In this document: positions 19,773 through 29,007 of the stretch, one piece after another
Numbering within the stretch: position 1 is the stretch's first letter
Layout: each line of letters opens with the position of its first letter
Assembly (NCBI GenBank): GCA_001179505.1
Contig: CDMY01000624.1
Coordinates: 34,843 to 65,591 of the forward strand
Direction of reading: 5' to 3'
Source: Vitrella brassicaformis
Lineage: Eukaryota > Sar > Vitrellaceae
Length of the DNA: 30,749 bases
Notes under the pieces: model-generated
What the model was told of the DNA's origin: nothing
Seen by the model: only the letters and a program-made list of their open reading frames with translations
Database searches by the model: none
Position numbers and translations under genes: made by a program

Positions 19773-20027
19773 CGCCGCCGGCTATCGTTCTCACGCCTCC
19801 ACGGCAGCAACTCTTTTCCTCCTTTCTTCCTTTCTTCCTCGTGCGAGCTTATCGGAGATCGCGGAGGAGGGCAAAAGGGACGAAAAGAGCAGGGGAGGAC
19901 TGCCCCAGGAACAGGAGGACTGCAGCGAAGCACCACGTGAGAAACCGGCACAGAATGACGCACAATCTACGTACACATGTGCGGGGCGCGCCGTGGCTGT
20001 CTGTGGCTGGACTCTGCAGAGGCGAAG
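19773..20027. promoter_or_regulatory. Head-to-head gap, probable bidirectional promoter (genes 8/9)
   Basis: 255 bp between the ATGs of HRD1 (minus) and the small orphan gene (plus). Contains short CT/TTCC runs near 19818-19840 and otherwise unique sequence. No known element recognised; function inferred from position. Confidence 0.5.
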
Positions 20028-20694
20028 ATGAGTCGCTTCTTTAAACTGCACGACTCTCCTATTGTCTCGGAGTTTAACTGCACAGACTTGGCGGAGCTTG
20101 GCAAGTTGCGGACGGTCGGTCATGTAAAGAGCTTCCTCTAGTACTGCGCCGGCATGGCTGGCCTCAACAAGCGCTCTGATGTGGTGCTCATCGACTTCGT
20201 GGGCATGCCCGACAAAACGCCACTCGGCGACGTGTACGTGACACACGCACATACAGGCAGACAGATAGACAGACACAGCGTCACACGTGTGTGTCTGTGT
20301 GTCTGTGTGCTCCCTGCGAGCACAGGGGGCTGACCGAAGATAAGCCGATCGTCATCAAAGCGACCATGCCACTCCCGCCGGGTACGCCTCACAGCCAGCT
20401 GACTGGAACACTCACACAGATGTGCACAAGACTGAGTGACTCTCTCCATCTCGCTCTCTCTCTGTGTGTGTGTGAATGACCGACAGTCGCTGGCTACCCG
20501 GTGGAGCCATGGGTGGAGGAGTCCATGCGCGACACAGAAGGACGCTCCGGGACCGGTCGCCGTGAAGTGCATGAGTTGTCCCGGCTGTGAGATGTACTCG
20601 AGGCTCCCTCCTTCCCATCACACAGCCGGCTGTGGTGGTGAGTGTCGGGGCGTCTGGCCCCGGGGCGCCCGGCGCTTACGTGCTGCATACTTAG
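20028..20694 (+). CDS. Small orphan protein, five short exons
   Basis: Best model: 20028-20123, 20172-20233 (or starting at 20142), 20326-20381, 20487-20566, 20626-20694; 120 or 130 aa. The start reads MSRFFKLHDSPIVSEFNCTD, the middle SDVVLIDFVGMPDKTPLGDV and TEDKPIVIKATMPLPP, and the end SGPGAPGAYVLHT. If the last intron is not removed the frame stops at 20590 instead. The first intron is ambiguous: an 18-nt intron (20124-20141, ending ctctag) or a 48-nt intron (20124-20171, ending aacaag); both keep frame and remove an in-frame TAG. No family is recognised. The codon pattern, consistent phases and divergent position next to HRD1 support a real gene, but evidence is modest. Confidence 0.5.
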
Positions 20695-21654
20695 CAGCAC
20701 ACACGGAACACAGACACACACACACACACACAGACAGACAGCACCAAAAGCTGACTGGGCGCGTAGGCATCAGCGGCTGTGCTCTGGTGCGCGTCAAACA
20801 CTCAAGTGGCTGTCTAGATGTTCATCTATCATTAATTTGATTAGCTGATTTCTTGCCTGATGTGACTTTTTGTCGTGTATGGCTGTGGCTAGGCTAGCAG
20901 GCTGGCTGATGTGATGCGTTGTATGGTCAGTGAGGGAGACACAGCGATGGGATCGATAACCGGTTTGTTTTGGCGCATCATTGAGGAACGCCCTAGGTCA
21001 GACATATCAGAGGATCCGTGCACGTGTGAGATCATGAGAAGGTGAAGAATGAGTCTCGGCAACGTTCAGCTGACATGCAGCACGTGAGATGAACTGTTTG
21101 TCGTCGCATTGTAACTTCATCGGCCATGGAATTACCTCCATGGCATGGGGTGGGATCGATGAGTGAGATGCATACGCAGCCGATCATGTGGACGATTAAG
21201 GGAAAGACTCACTCACTGTCGCATCCATCAGGCAGGCAGTGTCTGTCTGTCTGTCTGTCTTATGTCTGCGTCACACACCTTATCCACACACACACGGACA
21301 GAGCGAGATGTGATGATAATGTGCGTATGCATGCGATCAAATCATGGTACACACGAGCGCACAAACAAACAAATATATAGCTGGGCCGGGAGACAGGCAG
21401 GGTAGGTGGGCGGACGATACACAGGAGCCGCTGTGTTGTGGGTGGGGTGGGTGGGTGCCTAGCAAGGCACACCGAGACAGCCAGGCAGCAATACATACAT
21501 GTCAGGCAGAGAGAGTTCAAAAACGCCACGCCACGCCACAGACAGCAATGAATAAGAGACGGACGACCACTGCCTTCCCCTCCTTCTTTCTTCCGTCCGT
21601 CCGTATCACACACGACAAAGAACCCTCCCCTCAACAACCACACCACCACAGCCG
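20695..21654. other. Convergent intergenic region between genes 9 and 10
   Basis: 960 bp with a CA run at about 20716-20733, a CTGT run at about 21240-21260, and a purine/GGTGGG-rich stretch near 21430-21450. No supported gene, tRNA or transposon is visible. It should contain the 3' ends of both flanking genes. Confidence 0.45.
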
Positions 21655-24600
21655 TCACTCTCCGCCATCGTCGGTCTTGGTCGTCCCATCTCCCTTACTG
21701 TCGCCATTGAACCGGTACGGATAGCTCGCGCCACCCTCCTTCCTCGATGACGACGCCTCGCCATCCCGCCCGCCCTGCTCCCCAGGAGTCTCCCCCTCAT
21801 CGTGGCCATGGCTGTTGTTCTCAATCCACGTGGACAGCAGGGGGATGCCGACGGACCGCCGCTCCTCTGCCACAGACCCCATCGACGAACACGACTCGAC
21901 ATGACGCTGCGGCCGATGTTGCTGATCCTGCCGCAATTCCACCACTGCGGGCGGTGCAACTGCCAGCGGGGGGGCACTTGGTGAGTGGGCGGTGGGTGAT
22001 GTTGGTAGTGGTGGTAGCGGCTGGGGGACGGGTGCGGGTGCTGCGTCGATAAAGCTCGATGACGAGCCGGTGCGGCCACACACGGCGAAGCACTTGGTCC
22101 AGCGGCGCAGAATAAAGTCCATAGTATCGGACACGCGACGAATCGTAGTTCTGATGAGCACACACACACACGACAGACAGGCAGGCAAGCGCGGGGGATG
22201 GATGGATGGAGGGAGGGAGGGAGGGAGGGAGGGACAAGGCAGGTTGAGTGTCCACCTTACGCATTAGCGTCTGGCTGGGCGAGGGTGGAGACAAAACCCG
22301 ATAAAACGTCCACATTGTCTCGGCCATCGCTGAAGGCTGCCGCCTCATCCTTGTCTCCCTTCACACCGTCATGGCCGCACACACACGCCTCACCACCGCC
22401 ACCAGGGGCGGCAGCAGGATCAGCGGACAGTGGTGCCGGTGGATCCCCCTCTCTCCGGTCATCGTCAGTGCCGTTTTTTGTGGCGGCATCAGGCAGCGGC
22501 ACCGCCTTCATGCCGGCCCTAGGGAAGATCCGTCTGAGTGCGGGCGACCATGGTGACCAGTAGGCCTGCCCGTCGCTGCTGGTCTCCCTTCGTTGCCGCG
22601 CCGTAATGGCTCCTGGGGGCGTCCCCGCACGCCTAGCAGATCGGGTGAGCAGTGGGCTCCGCCGTTGCTGCATACGGGGGGAGAGACGATTGGCGGCCTG
22701 CTGCTGCTGTTGCTGCTGTGACGACGAGACGGCGTTGGCAGACGGGATGAACTCGCCGACACGGTGGATGTGGCTCTTGATGCCGAGCAGCTCTTCGTAG
22801 GCCTCCATGATCTCCTGGACGACCTGAGCCTGCACCTCCTCGGTGATGAGCAGACCGGCACGGTCCTTGGCGGTGAAGACTGCCGACTCGTCGTTGAGCA
22901 CCTCAGCCAAGTCACACGCGTTGAACTGAACACACACACACCAACACATACACACATAAAGAATAAGACATGCTGATGGTTGTTTTGATTGCTGGGTGGT
23001 CCGACTGACTGACCGAGTGAGGCGGCAGTGTGCGGCTGGCGGCGATGGTGCTGGCGTCGGTCCCTATAGCGCTCGCATTGACGCTCTCGGGCGTACTGCT
23101 CGACCCACCCGCCACAGACTTGTCCCCCTCACCACCACCCCCACCACCACTTGCTGCTGCCGTCTCAGTGCCGCCCCCCACCCCGTAGCCCGCGAGGCTC
23201 ATGCCCATGTTCTCCATTATCTGCGTGACGGCGCCGGTAGTGCCGGAGGTGCCACCGCCAGGGTCATTCTTGCGCATCGTCCATCCATTTCTCCTCTCCT
23301 GCCACTCTTGGCTGTAGTTCTGCAGGCTCTTGTAGGCGCCCTTGCTGGTGTCCTTGACGAGGCGGAATGTGCCAAGGATGGGGAGGTAGATGAGGTTGAG
23401 CATCCCCACCCCCACACCCATGGCACCGCCCACGAAGCCGCCCGACTTGACGCCGTGGAGCGGGTACGTCACGATGCCTTCGAAACCTGATGCATGCATC
23501 ATTAGGATGGATGTGCAGCATCGTCAGAAGAGACAAATTGCAAGGGAGGGACGGCTTTGTGTGTGTGTGTGTGTGTGTGTGGTGCGTGTGTGAGGGGGCG
23601 GGAGGTGGCTGACCCTGCTGCAGGCATTCGGCGTATGTCTGTGCGCCCCGCATGACGCCTTCGTGGAAGTTGCGGATGTTGCCCTTCTTGCGCCGCCACG
23701 TCCAGTCGATGGCATGGTACTCCCTGACACAGCAACCATAGTGACCACATCGACCATCTGCAGAGAGAGACAGATGGACTGCGTACCTACCTTCTTGTGT
23801 GTGGCCTGAAGTTGAGTATGGCGTCGTCATCGGTGCCCTTCCTCCTCTGCATGGTGCCCAGGACGTCCCGCCTCACCAGGTGCGGCCACTCGTCCGCATC
23901 GCCATCGTCGCTAACCCCACGCTGCGCAGCCAACTCCGGTGGCACCGGCACGCTGATAACCAAACCGTCCTCAGCACTCGACGAAGACGACCCCTCCCCC
24001 TCTCCCTCTCCCTCCGTCAGGTCGTCTTTGCCAGCCGCGGCGGTCTCCAACAGCGGCAGATTTGGCTCACTGACAGACATCGGAGGCATCATGTCCACTC
24101 GACGCCTTACTGTGGCACTGGCAGCCGACGGGGCAGCGTCGCCATCCCCCGAGCACTCAGTGCGATCGCTGGGATCCCTCAAGGGGTCAGAGAGGAGGTC
24201 TGTGGGTGCTGGTGGTGCTGCTGGTGGCGGGGGAGGGGGAGGTGTGGGGGGCGGCTGGGCAGTGTCTTGGGTTGGTGTGGTGGGTGCTGCATCTGGCTTG
24301 CTGCTGGTGTCCTTCTGCCCTCCGAGTAGGGGCGGCAGTGGTGGCGCGTCGGCTTTAGATCGGATGAGCGGCTTGGTCTGCTGTGAGAGGGGCGTCTCGA
24401 GAGGGAAGCGTCGCCTGCGCCGCCACGCGTAGCCCTGCGGGCCGTTGATCACATAGTCACATACCCTGCCAGGTCAGACAATCGACAAGCAGACCAGACG
24501 CACACCGATCAACACAATCCACACACGGGATCGTTCTCGTGTTCCTTCTTACTTGCAGAGCCTCATATCGGCGTCGTGGTCGTAGACCTTGGCCAGCCCC

Positions 24601-27600
24601 GCCGTCTGCAGAAAGTGCTGCTTCGACTTGCTGGACCGGCCCATCGGTGACCGAAAGGGATCGCTCTGGTGACTCAAACACCGAGTGGCCCTGACAGGCG
24701 TCTCCCCACCGCCACCCACACCCACACCCACAGACGCCTCGGTGGCGCACCGCATCGGCGGCGCCGACACTGCTCGCGCAGACGCTGTGGCTGTGGCTTT
24801 GTTGTCGGTGTCTGCCAGGCTGGCCGTGTCGGTGGACATGGCCAGCAGGGGCTCGCCGGCAGCAGGAACGGCGTCGGAGCGTGAGAGTCTGGCGGGGGAG
24901 CGCGCCTCGAGGCTGACGGGCGATGGCGAGCCGTTGGGCGTCTTGGAGAGGGCATCGATCTGGCTGTGGGTGGCGGAACGCAGCTCCTGGATTGTCTGGC
25001 GTGTAGCAAAAGGGCAGCGAATGAATGACCACTGAGTGTGTGTGGGTGTGGTGTGTGCGCGTGTGGTGTGGTGTGTGACCTGGTCCTGTCTCTGCAGTAG
25101 TGCCTGTCGGCAGACTTCGCACTGCAGCAGGTCCAGGGGCAGCTGCCGGTGGAACGCCGCCACGCCCTCCTCCACACCATTCTCACGCGCCATCTGCTCC
25201 GCCAAAATGGCCGCATTCGCCTTGGTCTAAAGATACACCAAAACCAACGCACACGTGACCAATACGGCTCGCTCTGCTGATGAGTATCTCTCACATCGTC
25301 TCGCTGGCAGTGTCGAATGGCCTCCGCGAAGGCTTTCTGCGTCATGCGTGTGCCGGCGATGGGTGCCGGCCCCGCCCCGAACCGCTTGACCATCTCGCCC
25401 CAGAAGAACTGGTCGCCGAAAAACGGCACGACGATGGTGGGCCGGCCGGCGCGGAGCCCCGCTGCCGTCGTGCCGGCGCCGCCGTGATGGCAGACGGCCT
25501 CACACCGGGGAAACAGCCAATCGTGCGGACAGTTGCCTGCAGGAGACAAAGAGGCAGGCGTGGAGATGGGGTGGTGGAGAGATGGACTGACCGATGAAGA
25601 AGATTTGGTCGGGGTTGACGTCTTCGAGTTTGGAGAGGTCCTCGCTCCAGCCCTTGTTGATCAACGCACGCACTCCAGTGGAGCTGTCAGACAACCAGCC
25701 ACCCAGAGAGACACACGAGGAGAGAGGGAGAGAGAGAGAGATGCAGCGAGCCAGCCAGGCACCCGGCCGTGTGTGGTAGGCTGCTTACATGACGGCTTTG
25801 ATGATTCCGCTCATGATTCGGTCGAAGCCGTCGACCACCACAGAGCCAAAGCCGATGTAGAAGGGCGGCGGACCCTTAGACATGAAGGCGTCCAAGTCGC
25901 TGGGCGGCCGATACGACGTCACACTGAGAAATGCGCACAGACCCACAAAACACACACAACACACACATACAGATGGATGGTTCAAGCTAGCATGGTGGCG
26001 GGGCGGGGGGGCACACCAACCAGTCAAGGAAGAAGAATCCGGTGATGTCGATCTGCGGCCCCCAGTCTTTCGGCTTTGGGATGAGGGACGGCGACCAGCA
26101 GTAGGCATGCGGCACCTTCAAGTGGTCCAACAAACTAGGAGCTGACAGATCAACAGAAGCACCGCCACTGATGGAATGCCTGGGCTCTTTCTTCTCTCCT
26201 GATTGATTGATTGATTGCTTGACTGACTGACCTTCTTCGGTCCTGTGGATGGTGTCCAGGCCGAGTGTCCTCTTGCGGAAGTTGTTGATGAGGTCCCGCA
26301 TGCCCAGCCACGTCAGCTCGTTGACCAAAGTGTAAGACAGCCAATTCTCAAACTCATTCGTCGCCCTGCAAAGCACAGACACACACATATCCACACATCC
26401 GTTTGTTTGCATGTGTGTGTCTGGCTACGGCCCCCACCTACCCACCTGTCATGGTGTGTGAGGGGGTGGGGGAAGCTCTCTGTGGGCGACCACGGCATAG
26501 TGAAGTAGATGTGGCAAGGGATCTTGAGCCGCTCCGCCACGTGGATGTGCGCCCACGACACAGGGTTCGCTATGATGGCCTCGGCCACAAACTCCTCACC
26601 CGTGTCCAAATCACTCGCCCTGCACAGCACACACACAGCGGCATGGGATGGACATCTAGCGTCTTGTCGTCTGTCTCTTGTGTGTGTCACTCATTCGGTC
26701 ATTGGTACGTGCTGGCGGGCCAGGCCGACTGGATGATCTCATCGAGGATCTGGCGCTTCTTGGGGATCTCACGGGGGTCGCGCGGCAGCAGACCTGACCC
26801 ACCGCACCAGCCCCACCCCCAACACACGACTGTGCGGCACTTGCCTGTGTGTGAGTGTATGTGTGTGAGTTGATATGGGCCCTGACAGGCACGTACCAGG
26901 GTTGCGCACCATGTAGGCGAGCAGCTCCTTGGGGTCACCGCCCAGCGGATAAAACGCCAGACCCTCACCCTTGACGAAATCCTACCACACACCGCACCCA
27001 TGCGCTCATGCGTCACTCCCTCCCTGCCTGCCTCCCGTGTCACCCTGAAATTAGAGTGTGTGGCGAGCCTGCAGGTGTGTCCGATCTCATTCAGCTTCTT
27101 GGCCAGCGGGATGAATGGCTGCACGTCGCCCCGCGACCCCACCACCAGGATCAGTATCTTGAGCCGCGGGATGAACTCCAGATTGTCCGGCTGGATGAAC
27201 AGCTGGCCCACAAGCATGTGCGCCTTGCTCCGGACGTCCTCCCGACACAGAAACTCCGTCAGGTCCTTCTCGATGCACCGCACACTCTTGTCGATCGACA
27301 CGTCGTTCTGGTCCTCCAGACCACACACAGTCTCCTCCAGGCGGTGCACCAGCTCGGGGAATTCGGGAGAGGGGAGGTTGGGGAAGCGAAGCTCGATGCG
27401 CCGGAGGGAGACGATGAAGTAGGAGGAGCTCATGAGCAGCTCTCGCGTGGCGTCTTGGTGTTCGATCTGGAAGAGGAGCAGGAGCTGCGCGCCTCGCCGG
27501 CTCCACCCCTTGATGCGGATCTGGTAGTGGGGCGTGGTGTCCTTGATGCTGTCGCGGTCGTGCCGGCTGGCCTCCTTCTTGGCGAGCTCCTCACCTGCCG

Positions 27601-27947
27601 CACGAAGGTCAATGCGGCTGTCGTGGGTGAGGGTCCTGTGCAGCACCATCGATACACCACACACACAACAGACAGACAGACAGGCAGACAGATAGGCAAC
27701 AGGTGAGGTGCCGATGCATAACTTGCTTGTCCATCTCTCGGAGCCCGTGTGTGTGTGTGTGTGACCTGAGGAGTTTGATGGCTTCCTCGTCCTTGGCTTC
27801 ATCGTCGCTTGGCAGAGATGCCGGCGAGTCCTCCTTGACGGCACGGCCGGGCGACCGCAGCTGCCCCTCGGCCACGGCAGCAGGCTTGCTGCCCCTCGCT
27901 GATCTGGGCCGCTTCGACGAGTCGGATGATGCGCGAGACCGAAACAT
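21655..27947 (-). CDS. Sterol 3-beta-glucosyltransferase-like protein with long C-terminal extension
   Basis: Seventeen exons on the minus strand: 27947-27766, 27635-27044, 26981-26897, 26793-26709, 26619-26446, 26365-26232, 26141-26021, 25923-25789, 25683-25592, 25536-25295, 25226-25080, 24995-24553, 24465-23791, 23723-23614, 23486-23014, 22925-22261, 22150-21655; 1616 aa with every phase consistent. The catalytic part (about residues 218-614) is a GT1/GT28 glycosyltransferase. It starts with [20 protein letters not shown], contains FYIGFGS, and carries the nucleotide-sugar-binding signature [19 protein letters not shown]. This is the pattern of UDP-glucose:sterol glucosyltransferases (UGT80, Atg26), which make sterol glucosides at membranes. 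The 1000-residue tail has a CEVC pair, a Pro/Ser-rich linker, and a Gly-rich amphipathic segment ([20 protein letters not shown]) that may contact membranes. The ATG follows an in-frame stop 15 codons upstream. Confidence 0.9.
22208..22233. repeat. (GGGA)n microsatellite in glucosyltransferase intron
   Basis: Perfect GGGA units after a GGAT run, in the intron between the exons at 22261 and 22150. In the sense direction it is a TCCC pyrimidine tract upstream of the acceptor. Confidence 0.85.
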
Positions 27948-28195
27948 CAGGGACGCCGCGAGCAACAGAAAGAGAAGCAGCACCGACTACTTAGCAGCAC
28001 CGAATACTAGCATAAGCCATCAGCACGTGGTTTTTTCCTCATCATCGCTTCTTTTGCGAGCTCAGACGGGAGCGATCCGAAGCTCCAGCTCCCCCTTGAC
28101 TCGTTTTGGACGGTGTAGCGTTCCTCAGGCAACCTCTTGCAGCACATTGATGTGTAATTGCGTGTTGACGACGTTTGTTTGAGCGTCCCGCGGCG
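27948..28195. promoter_or_regulatory. Head-to-head gap, probable bidirectional promoter (genes 10/11)
   Basis: 248 bp between the ATGs of the glucosyltransferase (minus) and the PP2A subunit (plus). It is free of the microsatellites that fill adjacent introns. No named element recognised; promoter function inferred from position. Confidence 0.5.
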
Positions 28196-28973
28196 ATGGG
28201 TTATGTGGAGCGGCTGGCGGCGGCCGCCCAGCCCCTCCCGGGAGAGGAGAAGAGGACACTCGAACAAGCAGGTACATCCCACACACATTTGCTCACCACC
28301 TGCACGATTTCTTGTCATTTCATTGTCCTGCTCATGCTGCTGCTCTCTGTTGTCTGTTTGGGCGCCCAGAATCAGAGTGTCGGAAGATCTTTGAAGAGCT
28401 GCAGCTCAAGCAGCAGCAGCAGAAGCAGCAGCGGCAAGGCAGCACAGGCACAGACCCCCATGGCAGCGACGCCCACTCGGCCTTCGACAGGCTGGCGCGC
28501 ACCCAGGGCCTGCACCCTGCCGCCAAGGGCAGCCCCCTGGCGCAGCTGCTGCTGGAGGGGTCTCGCGAGGCGTTCCTGGAGACGCTGCGTGTGAGCCTGC
28601 CGACTCAGGCTGACCTGAAGGCGATAGCTGACGTGATGGTGCAGTACTGCGACCCACGGGGAGAGATGGGCAGGGTCAACCATGAGGGCTTCGAGAAGGT
28701 CGGTAGGTCGGTAGGCCGGGTCGGTGGGGGAGGGAGGGAAACGATGGCTGGATGGCTGTGCGTGCGTCGGTGGACGGACGGATGCTATCCATGGATGTCT
28801 TTTGTCTTTAGGTGAGGACGCTGCTGCCCGAGGCGTTCCATCACTTCTTCACCCCCAAGGTCTTCGCCAAACTCAAACGAGACGAGTGAGTCAGTCAGTG
28901 GGGGGGCGACGCATTGCACTGCATGCCGGTGTCGGGTCGGCTTTGCGCCCATCAATCCACACACTCACTTCTA

Positions 28974-29007
<34 letters not shown>

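Noticed and set aside
20695-21654. Search for tRNA, 5S rRNA or transposon in the largest intergenic gap
   Set aside because: I found no B-box-like sequence, terminal inverted repeats or transposase-like frame; only microsatellites are visible.
26699-27844. 381-codon minus-strand frame as a stand-alone gene
   Set aside because: It merges two coding exons with intron sequence; the glucosyltransferase reading changes frame at 27044 and 26981.
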